DNA from: Bacillus sp. FJAT-27264
Lineage (GTDB): Bacteria; Bacillota; Bacilli; Paenibacillales; Paenibacillaceae
Reading direction: 5' to 3'
Length of the DNA stretch: 64,000 bases
Assembly (NCBI RefSeq): GCF_001682855.1
Contig: NZ_MAQW01000012.1
Coordinates: forward strand, 1,129,858-1,193,857
A program made the position numbers and the translations under genes. The first letter of the stretch is position 1, and the number at the start of each line of letters is the position of its first letter. Positions 27,206 to 35,786 of this stretch are shown one piece after another. The notes below the pieces were generated by a model that was given only the letters and a program-made list of their open reading frames with translations, was not told the DNA's origin and did no database searches.

Positions 27206-27655
27206 TCATTTATAGGCTACCAACTGTTTGTATTTCAGATAGACAAAATAGCGGCGGGCGCAGACGTTGGCAAGCGAAACGAACAGCAACCCTGTGCTTA
27301 AAGACAACACAGCATGATGCGCACCCCAGTACTCCGTAAGATGGCGAATCAGCATCACGGCCAGGAAAATCACAATGCCGGCTATCGAGCCCTTCGAAGT
27401 GATTTTGCCCGTATCAGGATTCACCCGCACCTTCTGAAGCTTGCCTCTCCAGGCGCCCAGAGCAAGACCTAAGACGATACAGATCAGGTAGACCAGTAAA
27501 CTGCCAGGAGTAAGGTCAATTGTAGTCACACTGGACAACATCAAATATGCAAAGAGAACCGGGGTAATCCATAAACGGGAAGGTCTGATTTCTTTTTCCC
27601 GCAGATTTAAAATTACAACTAGGATCACCACAATCACATAGTTGGTCATACTCAT
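27206..27655 (-). CDS. CcdC-like/DUF1453 membrane protein
   Basis: This encodes 149 residues from ATG 27655 with AGAGGA upstream; the frame extends further without a site. Four hydrophobic segments are visible (MTNYVIVVILVVIL, then LLVYLICIVLGLALGAWRG and two more). The loop REKEIRPSRLWITPVLFAYL and the RVNPDTGKITSKGS segment between helices match the CcdC family found beside cytochrome c maturation genes in Bacillus. No ccdA is nearby, and the function here is unknown. Confidence 0.75.
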   Translation of the reverse strand: MSMTNYVIVVILVVILNLREKEIRPSRLWITPVLFAYLMLSSVTTIDLTPGSLLVYLICIVLGLALGAWRGKLQKVRVNPDTGKITSKGSIAGIVIFLAVMLIRHLTEYWGAHHAVLSLSTGLLFVSLANVCARRYFVYLKYKQLVAYK

Positions 27656-27866
27656 TTGAAATTCCTCTTTTCTGTGACAATTTGAAAGGCATGACATCAT
27701 TGTACCGAAACCTCGGTTCCAAGGAGTCCACCCACAGGTTGATGCTCACACTCCACCCGGAGATGGACCTTGGGAAAAGTATCTGAAATGCCTGATGCAG
27801 GCATTTTTCCCTCTAGGCCCTGCAATAATACGTTAAGAACGCCTCAGCCTCGCGATATGGGCCAAA

Positions 27867-27899
27867 GCAAAAAGACACAGCCCATTCAGGCTATGTCTT
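27867..27899 (-). terminator. Terminator of the ABC ATPase gene
   Basis: An 11-bp stem with one mismatch (27872-27882 with 27889-27899) and a T5 run on the minus strand lies 15 bp past the ATPase stop. Confidence 0.85.
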
Positions 27900-27913
27900 C
27901 ATAAAGGCTTGTC

Positions 27914-28702
27914 TTAGTTATTTTCCGGAATGGACAGCCAGGCCCGCTGATTTTGCCAACTTACCTGAATCGGGGTTTCAAAGAAGGCCGTCAGGTTAGC
28001 GCTGGTCAGAACCTCTTGCGAATGACCTTTAGAGTATATCTCGCCCCGCCGAATCAGCAATGTCTGATTGAATACAGGCAAGATCTCTTCGATATGATGA
28101 GTAACGAATAATAGCGTTGGAGCATCCGGCTCCTGGGCCAACTCACTGATGCTCGTCAGCAGCGCTTCTCTGGACAGGAAGTCAAGTCCGTTCGTGGCTT
28201 CATCCAGAATAAGCAGTCTAGGCGAAGCCATCAGCGCCCGGGCAATCAGAATCTTCTGCTTCTCACCTTGCGAACAGGATTGATATGCACGATCCAGCAA
28301 ATGAAGGCAGGACAGACGCTCCATCAGCTTCCGGGCCTGTTCATAATCTTCCTCGCTCGGCTCGGTGTATAACCCGATGGAGGCATGTTTGCCGCTGATC
28401 ACTACATTCTGTGTCTTGTCATTGGCATGCAATCTCTCTTGTAATGAGGAGCTGACCCAGCCGATGGACTTGCGCAGCTCCCGAAGGTCTACATCCCCGA
28501 ATCTGTGTCCAAGCACAGACACCTGACCCTTGGTCGGCCAGATATAACCGTTGATGACGTTTAACAGCGTCGTTTTACCCGAGCCATTAAGTCCCAAGAT
28601 CGCCCAATGCTCCCCTTTGGTCACGGTCCAGTCAATTTGCTCCAGGATCGTCTTGTTCTCCCGGTACCAGCTTACATTGTTCACTTCGATCACATTTGTC
28701 AT
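27914..28702 (-). CDS. ABC transporter ATP-binding protein (YlmA-like)
   Basis: This encodes 262 residues from ATG 28702, which follows AAGGAGT. Walker A is LGLNGSGKTT (36-45), Walker B is LLILDEATNGLD, and the H-loop is FVTHHIEEI. The signature motif is degenerate (SCSQGEKQK in place of LSGGQ), as in the YlmA/ModF-like orphan ATPases. No membrane partner gene is adjacent: the downstream gene is a CcdC-like protein and upstream is a GntR regulator. It may act with a permease encoded elsewhere, or in a non-transport role. Confidence 0.88.
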   Translation of the reverse strand: MTNVIEVNNVSWYRENKTILEQIDWTVTKGEHWAILGLNGSGKTTLLNVINGYIWPTKGQVSVLGHRFGDVDLRELRKSIGWVSSSLQERLHANDKTQNVVISGKHASIGLYTEPSEEDYEQARKLMERLSCLHLLDRAYQSCSQGEKQKILIARALMASPRLLILDEATNGLDFLSREALLTSISELAQEPDAPTLLFVTHHIEEILPVFNQTLLIRRGEIYSKGHSQEVLTSANLTAFFETPIQVSWQNQRAWLSIPENN

Positions 28703-28774
28703 CTGCTTAATCACTCCTTGAAGGAAAATGGAAGGCATTCAGCATATCATCTGATGTTTAAAACCAAAAAAAAT

Positions 28775-29482
28775 CTAATCTTGATTCAAAAACCTCTTAA
28801 GCTGCCCCACTGTACCGTTCAAATTCTGCAAGGTCCAATGTTCGGCCGCACTCACATCCTTGTCCCGGATCGCCAGATACAAATTCTCGTGAAAAAGATG
28901 ATGGTGTTCATGCACATTCTGATCTTTTGCCAGCATATGAAGCGCATCCAGCAGTACCGACGAGAACGTCCTGTACAGATCGGCAGCGATACTGTTCTGG
29001 CTAGCCACCGCCACTGCCAAGTGAAAAGCAATATCGGCGTTCAGGTAGGCAGCCGTATCGTCGTTGTCCAGTGCCTGCAACCTCTGATCCAGTGCGATCC
29101 GCATGTGCTCCAGGTCCTTTTCGCTCCGCCGCTCGGCAGCCAGCCGGGAAATATCCAGCTCCAGCATCTTCCTTACTTCGTATACCTCCAGCAATTCAGC
29201 TCTCCGCAGCCGGTGAACCAGTGGTTCGTGAATAATAGGATCAGCTGTCAAAAACGTGCCAAAGCCCTGCCGCTTCTCCAATAGACCTGCGTGCACCAGC
29301 ACCCTGACCGCCTCGCGGATCGTCGAACGCCCGACGCCGAACTGCTCCATCAGCTCTGGTTCCGTAGGGATTTTATCACCGTGCTTGAGCTCCCCGTCGG
29401 AAATTTTCTTTTGCAGTTGGTTGACCACATCATCCACCAGTTTGGGACGATTTAATGTCTTAAATGAAATTTTAGAATTCAT
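28775..29482 (-). CDS. GntR-family regulator, FadR subfamily (FCD domain)
   Basis: A 235-residue regulator. The N-terminal winged HTH (DKIPTEPELMEQFGVGRSTI, residues 36-55) is followed by an all-helical FCD effector domain with metal-ligand type residues in LNADIAFHLAVAVAS and HEHHHLFHENL. FCD regulators of this group usually answer to organic acids or sugars acids. No catabolic operon is adjacent: the ABC ATPase follows 72 bp downstream on the same strand, so regulation of that gene is possible. The ligand is unknown. Confidence 0.9.
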   Translation of the reverse strand: MNSKISFKTLNRPKLVDDVVNQLQKKISDGELKHGDKIPTEPELMEQFGVGRSTIREAVRVLVHAGLLEKRQGFGTFLTADPIIHEPLVHRLRRAELLEVYEVRKMLELDISRLAAERRSEKDLEHMRIALDQRLQALDNDDTAAYLNADIAFHLAVAVASQNSIAADLYRTFSSVLLDALHMLAKDQNVHEHHHLFHENLYLAIRDKDVSAAEHWTLQNLNGTVGQLKRFLNQD

Positions 29483-29632
29483 CAGATCATCTCCTGTTTA
29501 TTGGATAATATCACGCTACGATTATGGGAGCAACCCTATTTTTTCTAATTCTCATTTGCTACTAAAGAATACATTCTTCATCGGATTCCCATACTAATCC
29601 AGTACGATTCAATTATTGAGAGGGGTTTGAGT

Positions 29633-30136
29633 ATGGCTGGTATTTTAGGCGGTAATCCGAAAGATGAGCCCATGCATTATGGAGAGATTTTCAATGTATG
29701 GATGACATCAACGGCTGCAAAAGGGCTAGTATCACTCTATCGGGCATTTCAATCCCATGCTGGCGACGATGATCTAAAAAAAGTACTGGGAGATTTAATT
29801 AACCAGTCTGAGCTGGAAAGCAGTGAGTGTGACGCGCTCCTTGGGACAGTCGGTATTGCTTCAGTGCCAACGCTCCCTGACCGTCCGGAAGTAAAGGTAG
29901 AGGATATTCCCGCTGGTGCCCGGTTCACCGATATGGAAATCGCCTCCAAAATCGCTGCAGATAATGCTGCTGGGTTGGTGGGCTGTAGTACCATTATGGG
30001 AATGTCCATACGCGAAGATATCGGGGCCTTGTTCGCCAAGTATCATCTCACTAAAGCCGCTATCGGAATAAAAATCCTGCACATGAACAAGAAAAAAGGC
30101 TGGCTGATCCCTCCCCCGCTACATATCAAAGGCTGA
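29633..30136 (+). CDS. DUF3231 family protein
   Basis: This encodes 167 residues from ATG 29633, which follows GAGAGGGG; a TTG lies two codons earlier. The protein is helical with GEIFNVWMTSTAAKGLVSLY near the N-terminus, the segment that defines the DUF3231 family in spore-forming Bacillota. Two copies of the domain make the usual 330-residue protein, so this is a single-domain version. The function is unknown; ferritin-like or coat-associated helical folds have been suggested for the family. It is convergent with the hydrolase gene. Confidence 0.75.
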   Translation: MAGILGGNPKDEPMHYGEIFNVWMTSTAAKGLVSLYRAFQSHAGDDDLKKVLGDLINQSELESSECDALLGTVGIASVPTLPDRPEVKVEDIPAGARFTDMEIASKIAADNAAGLVGCSTIMGMSIREDIGALFAKYHLTKAAIGIKILHMNKKKGWLIPPPLHIKG

Positions 30137-30174
30137 GTGATACCACTTCCAGACCTTCATTGTTTAGACGAAAT

Positions 30175-30199
30175 AGCCCGCGGATATTTTTCGCGGGCT
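30175..30199. terminator. Hairpin between convergent DUF3231 and hydrolase genes
   Basis: AGCCCGCG (30175-30182) pairs with CGCGGGCT (30192-30199) across a T-rich loop. There is no long T run, but the position between convergent stops supports a terminator. Confidence 0.55.
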
Positions 30200-30222
30200 G
30201 TTCGGCTGCCTATTCTCCAGTT

Positions 30223-31152
30223 TTAATTGGTGAAAGAAGGCTGACTCAGCCTGTCCCGGATAAACCCACCAATATGATCTATCGCCTGTTGTGCTTCGGG
30301 CAGCATGTGGGCCAGGAATTGAAACACGCTCCACATATTCTCCCAGACTTCGAGTTCAACCTTAACGCCCGCCTCTTTGGACCGTTCCTGCAGTCGGATT
30401 GAATCACTTAATAGCACCTCATGATCTCCAACCTGTATCCATAAATGAGGCAAGCCTTGCAGATCCATCCTTAGCGGAGATAATAAAGGGTTCTCTTCTC
30501 CCCCGTTACCTACATAGCCTTCCAGTATCCTCTGATTGGCGGACCGGCTCCCTGTTGGATCAAGTGCTGCACGACTGCTATACGATTCCCCGTCCAGATG
30601 AACGAGATCCGTATGCGGGGACAACAAAAAAGCTCCGGCCGGCAGCTCCTCGCCTTGGTCCCGCAATGATAATAATGTCATAAGGACCAGCGTCCCTCCT
30701 ACAGAGTCGCCTCCCAGTATAAGATCACCAGCAGCATAGCCTTGATTCCGCAGCCAACGGTACGTGTTCAGGCAATCCTCATTAGCGGCTGGGTAAGGAT
30801 GCTCTGGGGCCAGGCGATATTCCACAGTGAGTACCTTGCTCCCGCTGGACTTTGCAATTCTAGTACAAAGATCCCGGTAAAAATCGCAAGTTCCGGCAAC
30901 AAAGCCTCCTCCGTGAAAATAAAGAATCACCTTGTTCTCCATATCAGGAGCCAGGTTGTCAGGAATGATCCATTCGCCCTGCAGCGGCCCCATACTCTCT
31001 GGTCGGTATGTCATATCATCATGCCTCGGCATCTCCGCTGCCGCATTCGCCATACTCTGCCTTATACCTGCCACCGTCTGATTCTCATAATTATTGTTGT
31101 GCCGCAAATATTCTTTAATGGCCTCAAGCTGCTCTAAACTGGTCTTTAACAT
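30223..31152 (-). CDS. Alpha/beta hydrolase, hormone-sensitive-lipase (GDXG) family, catalytic His replaced
   Basis: A 309-residue alpha/beta hydrolase. The oxyanion motif HGGGF (80-84), nucleophile Ser150 in GGDSVGG and Asp243 in VGDHEVL are all in place. The position of the catalytic His, usually in a W-x-x-MxHVF motif, reads ENMWSVFQF with Ser275 (AGC codon). The enzyme may therefore be inactive or altered. Start is ATG after GGAGGG. A MerR-type promoter dyad lies 33-64 bp upstream, so expression is probably induced by an unlinked MerR-family activator. Confidence 0.88.
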   Translation of the reverse strand: MLKTSLEQLEAIKEYLRHNNNYENQTVAGIRQSMANAAAEMPRHDDMTYRPESMGPLQGEWIIPDNLAPDMENKVILYFHGGGFVAGTCDFYRDLCTRIAKSSGSKVLTVEYRLAPEHPYPAANEDCLNTYRWLRNQGYAAGDLILGGDSVGGTLVLMTLLSLRDQGEELPAGAFLLSPHTDLVHLDGESYSSRAALDPTGSRSANQRILEGYVGNGGEENPLLSPLRMDLQGLPHLWIQVGDHEVLLSDSIRLQERSKEAGVKVELEVWENMWSVFQFLAHMLPEAQQAIDHIGGFIRDRLSQPSFTN

Positions 31153-31184
31153 TATAACGCCCTCCTACTGGTCTTGTTACGACT

Positions 31185-31216
31185 ACTTTAAGACCTGTAG
31201 TTAGGTACAGGGTCAA
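31185..31216 (-). promoter_or_regulatory. MerR-family-type promoter of the hydrolase gene
   Basis: On the minus strand TTGACC (31211-31216) and TTAAAG (31186-31191) are separated by an over-long 19-bp spacer (20 bp if TAAAGT is used). Centred in the spacer is the dyad CCTGTA-N6-TACAGG (31194-31211). A long spacer holding a dyad is the hallmark of promoters activated by MerR-family proteins. No merR-like gene is in the window. Confidence 0.7.
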
Positions 31217-31414
31217 CTAGGAATCCATATTGAGGATTTGCAGTGTCGCCTGCACGCCAGGATGTCTGTCCGTGGCCTGCAAGTTGCTTTTCAACTGATT
31301 TAGCGTCAGGAGCATTTCTCAACGTTATTTACATTGGCTAATTTCGCCACCTGTCCACGCAAGTATCCCGTCACCTTCTTGACTCCTTCCATCATCCATC
31401 TGTTCTTATTCTAG
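31217..31414. other. Intergenic stretch without recognised features
   Basis: Between the MerR-type promoter and the terminator of the esterase gene nothing gene-like or repeated was recognised. Confidence 0.5.
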
Positions 31415-31451
31415 CAAAAAAATTCCAAGACCTGAATACAGGCCTTGGAAT
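31415..31451 (-). terminator. Terminator of the esterase-CBM9 gene
   Basis: A 13-bp stem with one mismatch (31422-31434 with 31439-31451) is followed on the minus strand by T7, 36 bp past the stop. Confidence 0.88.
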
Positions 31452-31486
31452 CATGAGAATCCATTTATTTTCCATTTCACCTTTTG

Positions 31487-33568
31487 TCAATCCACCAAAA
31501 ACAGGTCGCCGAAGGCGTCGATATCCTTAGAGGTAGCTATGCCACTGTTGTATTCGACCCAGCCTTTACGCCCTTCTCCGTCATTGTCATTGACCAGGAT
31601 TGAGAATTTCAGCTTCAGGCCATTCTTCAACAGAGTGGTATCATGGCTTAACTCTTCCCACGGAATCGCCAGCTCGTAGGTGGTTTTTAGGTCCTCCCGT
31701 TTGATGGCGTATTTAAGGTCTATAGCATCGCCCACTGGGAAGCCGCTTGGCGCGATCCAGCGCCACTTGTACAACGTACCGTTGTCGCCCCTCGCGGCAC
31801 CTAGTTCATGATACTCTGACGGAACTGTGCCATCTGAATTGGCTACGCCTAGCCCGATCTGTATGCTGTCCCCACTCCAGATGGCATCCCCCGATGCCGG
31901 CTGAACATGCTTGTCGTCGGTAACCTCTACCCCGAGATACAGGTTGTGATCATCCCAGGAAAGCTGACCGGTGGCGCTGAGATCCTGCTCTCCTTTCCAG
32001 TCGTTGACCCTGACATCCTTCACAGCAAATCTAACAGAATTGTTCCAGTCCGAGAGATTGCCATCGATCTTCAGAGGCTTGCTGAGCTTCGGAATTAGCA
32101 AGGCATTGAAGGTATCCAACGCTGTCTGCAGCAGTGTACCCTGGTCGTTAGAAGCTTTCAGCGTTCGCTGACCTCTTGCCAATTCCGGGAGATCTATGCG
32201 TACCTTCTCGCCCGGTTGTAATGCCACTGCTGTTGTAAAAGTGCCTGGGGTAGATTGTGCTGTCTCATACTCCACGTCCAGTAACCCACTGAATTTGTTC
32301 TTGGACTGGTTGGTAACGTCCATATGAGTTCTTACCACTTGGCGTGATGGATCGTAGAACGTCATATAATGCGCCTCCAGCGGATCAATGACATTTACAT
32401 TGACGGTAAATCCCTGAGCGGTCTCGCTGTCCGGCCCCTGCCACACATCAACGGAAAGATTTCCACGCTTGACTCCCTCTGGAGTCTGGATCTGCAATGT
32501 GTGATTCTCCTCTCCTATGAGCTCCCATCCATTCGGCAAAGATAAATTAAGCTGCTCCCCGGTAGTTCCTTTGTAAGCTTCCGGAAGTTTGATTTCAAAA
32601 ATATCACCGGACGCAACCGAGAGACCGGAATTCTCCGGCAACCGGTCAAGGTCTCGGCTGTTCCGAACATTCCATAAAAAATGCGAGGTTGTCTCCACAA
32701 TCTCGTCTATATACTTCGCATTCTTGTAATCGTGGCCTACGCCCTCCATCGTCAGCAGATTATGATAAATTCCCTGTTCCTTCAATTGGTTCCCCAAATC
32801 CACACTTAGCTGGTATGGAACCAGTTTATCTATGGTCCCATGGATAATAAGAAACGGTGGAAGCTTGCTATCTGGAAGTCTTGTCAGATCCCCGCCATAA
32901 ATATCCACAATGGCAAAGACAGACTTTACGCGGGCCGGATCACTGGACAAAGAGAGATTGGAAAAATTTATAGCAAGATGACCTCCAGCAGAATCCCCTC
33001 CGATCACAATGTGTTCGGCATCCAGTCCGTAAGTCACTGCATTGTTGTTGATCCAATGCATCACATCCCCTATGTCCTCGCTAGCGTCAGTAAGCGTGCG
33101 GTTGAAGTTAATAAACGGGTCTTTTTTTAACCGGTAATCCACAGACAGGACCACGTATCCCCGTTTAGCCATCGCCGTTGCAAAGTCAGCAGCATCTTCC
33201 CTGCTTCCTCCTGAATAACCGCCACCATGGATGAAGATGAAGACCGGTCTCTGCTTGTTGTTGTCGCCAATTGGCTGGTACAGGTCAAGCTTCAGCGCTT
33301 CTTCCGCCTCAGTCTCATTCTTCTTCTTGGCATACAGAATATCGCGTTTCACATCAACCTCATAAGCTGGGGCCAAATACTGCACCGGTTCTTGCTCATA
33401 AATCACCTTAACGTTGGAATGTGCTGCACTGTTATTGACAGGTTCCACGGATACTACCTCCTTCTCTTGGTTATCAGAAACTTTGTTATCCTCTCGATTA
33501 TGCAAAAATAGCCAGGTACCTAGAACAATAAGCAGAACTGGAATCACATAAAAAAGCCTTCGCTTCAC
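31487..33568 (-). CDS. Extracytoplasmic alpha/beta-hydrolase esterase with C-terminal CBM9-like domain
   Basis: A 693-residue protein with an N-terminal membrane anchor (RRLFYVIPVLLIVLGTWLFL). An esterase domain spans about residues 75-305, with HGGGYSGG (114-121), nucleophile Ser193 in GGDSAGG, Asp247 in HGTIDKLVP and His279 in GVGHDY. A middle beta-rich region (330-490) leads to a C-terminal CBM9-like domain (KPLKIDGNLSDWNNS, then WSGDSIQIGLG). It probably removes acyl groups from plant polysaccharide at the cell surface; the exact substrate is unknown. Start is GTG after GGAGG. It lies downstream of the sugar transporter genes on the same strand but has its own terminator on each side. Confidence 0.87.
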   Translation of the reverse strand: MKRRLFYVIPVLLIVLGTWLFLHNREDNKVSDNQEKEVVSVEPVNNSAAHSNVKVIYEQEPVQYLAPAYEVDVKRDILYAKKKNETEAEEALKLDLYQPIGDNNKQRPVFIFIHGGGYSGGSREDAADFATAMAKRGYVVLSVDYRLKKDPFINFNRTLTDASEDIGDVMHWINNNAVTYGLDAEHIVIGGDSAGGHLAINFSNLSLSSDPARVKSVFAIVDIYGGDLTRLPDSKLPPFLIIHGTIDKLVPYQLSVDLGNQLKEQGIYHNLLTMEGVGHDYKNAKYIDEIVETTSHFLWNVRNSRDLDRLPENSGLSVASGDIFEIKLPEAYKGTTGEQLNLSLPNGWELIGEENHTLQIQTPEGVKRGNLSVDVWQGPDSETAQGFTVNVNVIDPLEAHYMTFYDPSRQVVRTHMDVTNQSKNKFSGLLDVEYETAQSTPGTFTTAVALQPGEKVRIDLPELARGQRTLKASNDQGTLLQTALDTFNALLIPKLSKPLKIDGNLSDWNNSVRFAVKDVRVNDWKGEQDLSATGQLSWDDHNLYLGVEVTDDKHVQPASGDAIWSGDSIQIGLGVANSDGTVPSEYHELGAARGDNGTLYKWRWIAPSGFPVGDAIDLKYAIKREDLKTTYELAIPWEELSHDTTLLKNGLKLKFSILVNDNDGEGRKGWVEYNSGIATSKDIDAFGDLFLVD

Positions 33569-33797
33569 TGTGACAACCTCCTAGAATGAATTTATATGCA
33601 TGATCCGTACCCCGCTCTGACTCACAGAATCAGTCGCCAGTAAGATAATACCAAATCTAATTTCATTCTAGATTTCCCATAAGCATTTAACAATCCTGTA
33701 TTCTTCGTAAAACAAGTGTAATATTACGTTTTCAGCTACGGGCGACACACTATTGCCACCAATAACAAACCCTCTCATAGTTCATCAACATAACCTG
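33569..33797. other. Intergenic region before the esterase gene
   Basis: Only general AT-rich sequence is seen here upstream of the esterase; no promoter could be called with confidence. Confidence 0.4.
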
Positions 33798-33836
33798 CAA
33801 AAAACGCCAGGCATCAGAAATCCAATGCTTGGCGTT
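33798..33836 (-). terminator. Terminator of the sugar permease operon
   Basis: A 12-bp stem with one wobble (33803-33814 with 33825-33836) and a T6 run on the minus strand lies 35 bp past the second permease stop. Confidence 0.88.
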
Positions 33837-33870
33837 TCTCTCTTAGGCCTTCTACCCAAGGCCCAGTTAC

Positions 33871-34758
33871 TCATTCTTTAATAGAACCTAACATGACACC
33901 CTTGACAAAATACCGCTGGAGGAAGGGATACAGCAGCAGGATCGGTACCGTCGCAACAATGATCGTCGCATATTTGATCGTCTCCTGAATCAGCCCCTTA
34001 TCAACATCCGCCACAGAATTCATCATGGAGTCCGTACTGTTCGAGATCAGAATCCCTTGCAATACCAACTGCAGCGGATACAAATCTTTGTTACGCAGAT
34101 AAATCAGCGCATCCATATAGGCATTCCAATGCCCCACACCGTAGAAAAGGGTCATTACAGCCATTATTGGCAATGAAACCGGGATAAAAATCTGGAACAG
34201 GATGCGAAAATCATTGGCCCCGTCAATCCGCGCCGATTCCTCCAGCGCTGCGGGGATACCCGCGAAGGAAGTGCGCATGACCAGCAGGTTCCATGTGCTA
34301 ATCGCAGATGGCAGGATCATCGCCCATCGCGTATCGAGCAGCCCCAGATTTTTCATATTGAGATAGGTGGGAATTAGACCTCCAGAGAAGAACATCGTGA
34401 ATACGATGGCAAACATAATGGGTCCGACGAATCGCACACCTTTGCGAGATAGCGCATAGGCAGCAAAACTGGTCAGCGTCAGATTCAGCGTCGTACCAAT
34501 AACAACGTAAATCAAAGTATTTAAATAGCCAATAGAAATCATCGGATTCTCAAATACCAGCTTATAAGATTCCAGACTGAAGCCAGTCGGCATTAACAGT
34601 AATCCCTGGTGCTGAATCAAATCGGAAGGGTTACTGAAAGAAGCAAACAGCACATATAGAAATGGATATAGGGTTACGGCCATAAGTGCCACCATAAACA
34701 GGTTTATGCAGAGATCAAACAGCCGTTCACCCCAGGAAATAGGAGACTTCAAGGACAT
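33871..34758 (-). CDS. Carbohydrate ABC transporter permease (YtcP/LplC-like)
   Basis: A 295-residue membrane protein with six helices. The EAA loop that contacts the ATPase reads EESARIDGANDFRILFQI (near residue 170). The YtcP/LplC subgroup typically imports complex oligosaccharides. It lies 17 bp downstream of the LplB-like permease, and the two form the channel. No ATPase gene is in the cluster, so a shared ATPase such as MsmX encoded elsewhere is expected. The start ATG abuts GGGGGTGA. Confidence 0.93.
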   Translation of the reverse strand: MSLKSPISWGERLFDLCINLFMVALMAVTLYPFLYVLFASFSNPSDLIQHQGLLLMPTGFSLESYKLVFENPMISIGYLNTLIYVVIGTTLNLTLTSFAAYALSRKGVRFVGPIMFAIVFTMFFSGGLIPTYLNMKNLGLLDTRWAMILPSAISTWNLLVMRTSFAGIPAALEESARIDGANDFRILFQIFIPVSLPIMAVMTLFYGVGHWNAYMDALIYLRNKDLYPLQLVLQGILISNSTDSMMNSVADVDKGLIQETIKYATIIVATVPILLLYPFLQRYFVKGVMLGSIKE

Positions 34759-34775
34759 TCACCCCCAGGAATGGA

Positions 34776-35681
34776 CTACCACAGACTTGTGTCGTTGATC
34801 TTCCGGCTGATCTTGTTAGCCGAGACGAGAAGCAGGAAGTTAATGATATTGTTGAATAGGCCAATTGCTGCCGAGAACCCGTAATCCATCTGGAGCAACC
34901 CGCGCCGGTATACGAACGTGGAGATCACGTCTGCTGTTTCATAGGTTGTCGAATTGTATAACAGAAGGATTTTCTCCAGACTACCCCCGGCCATGAGTGA
35001 GCCGAAGCGCAAGATCAGCATGATGATGACTGTCGGCATAATGCCCGGGAGTGTGATATGGAGAATTTGTTTGAATCGTCCCGCACCATCGGTTTTAGCT
35101 GCTTCGTACAGACTTGGGTCAATCCCCGCAATCGCCGCCAAATAAATAATCGATCCCCATCCGATTCCTTGCCAGATGCCTGAAGAAACATAGATAGTCC
35201 GGAACCATTCAGGCGCAATCAGGAAAGAAACCGATGGAATGCCGAACAAGCCGGTCAATTGATTAATCAGGCCGTTCCCGGATAGAAAGTCGACCATCAT
35301 CCCCGCCACAACCACAATGGAGATAAAGTGCGGGAGATACGTAATGGACTGCACCACATTCTTGAATATCCGGCCCCGGATTTCATTAAGCAGGAGCGCC
35401 AGAATAATAGGTGCCGGGAAGCCAAAGATCAATTCGTAAAAGCTGAGCAGCAGTGTATTACGAATCAATCTCCAGAAATAATAACTGTTATAAAAAGATA
35501 CGAAATGCTTGAACCCGACCCACTCACTGCCCAGAATTCCTTTGACAGGGGAAAAATCCTTAAAAGCAATCTGCAGCCCGTACATCGGGAAATACATGAA
35601 TACCAGATAGTAGATCACAACTGGAAGCAGCATGATATAGATGTATTTATGACGGGACCAATCTCTCCGCAGCTTCAACAC
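34776..35681 (-). CDS. Carbohydrate ABC transporter permease (LplB-like)
   Basis: About 300 residues from GTG 35681, or TTG 35678, both just after AAGGAGG; a frame extension to 35702 has no site. Six helices are visible with the EAA loop in SLYEAAKTDGAGRFKQILHI. The start LRRDWSRHKYIYIMLLPVV is typical of LplB/YteP permeases. It pairs with the following YtcP-like permease and the binding protein encoded upstream. A strong hairpin lies between the binding-protein gene and this one. Confidence 0.93.
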   Translation of the reverse strand: MLKLRRDWSRHKYIYIMLLPVVIYYLVFMYFPMYGLQIAFKDFSPVKGILGSEWVGFKHFVSFYNSYYFWRLIRNTLLLSFYELIFGFPAPIILALLLNEIRGRIFKNVVQSITYLPHFISIVVVAGMMVDFLSGNGLINQLTGLFGIPSVSFLIAPEWFRTIYVSSGIWQGIGWGSIIYLAAIAGIDPSLYEAAKTDGAGRFKQILHITLPGIMPTVIIMLILRFGSLMAGGSLEKILLLYNSTTYETADVISTFVYRRGLLQMDYGFSAAIGLFNNIINFLLLVSANKISRKINDTSLW

Positions 35682-35706
35682 ATAGACCTCCTTCATGAAC
35701 AAGGGT

Positions 35707-35767
35707 AAAAAAAACAGCGGGTTCCGGGCCGGCGCAGGTCAGCGCGAAAATAGCCTCAGGAACCCGC
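35707..35767 (-). terminator. Internal terminator between binding protein and permease genes
   Basis: GCGGGTTCC (35717-35725) pairs with GGAACCCGC (35759-35767) around a GC-rich 33-base loop and is followed on the minus strand by T8. Its place between the binding-protein stop and the permease start suggests partial termination, giving excess binding protein over permease. Confidence 0.8.
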
Positions 35768-35786
35768 CCCACAACAGTGTTACTGA

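Noticed and set aside
27785..27808. Hairpin with T run on the plus strand (AATGCCT/AGGCATT)
   Set aside because: No plus-strand gene lies upstream, so it was not called a terminator.
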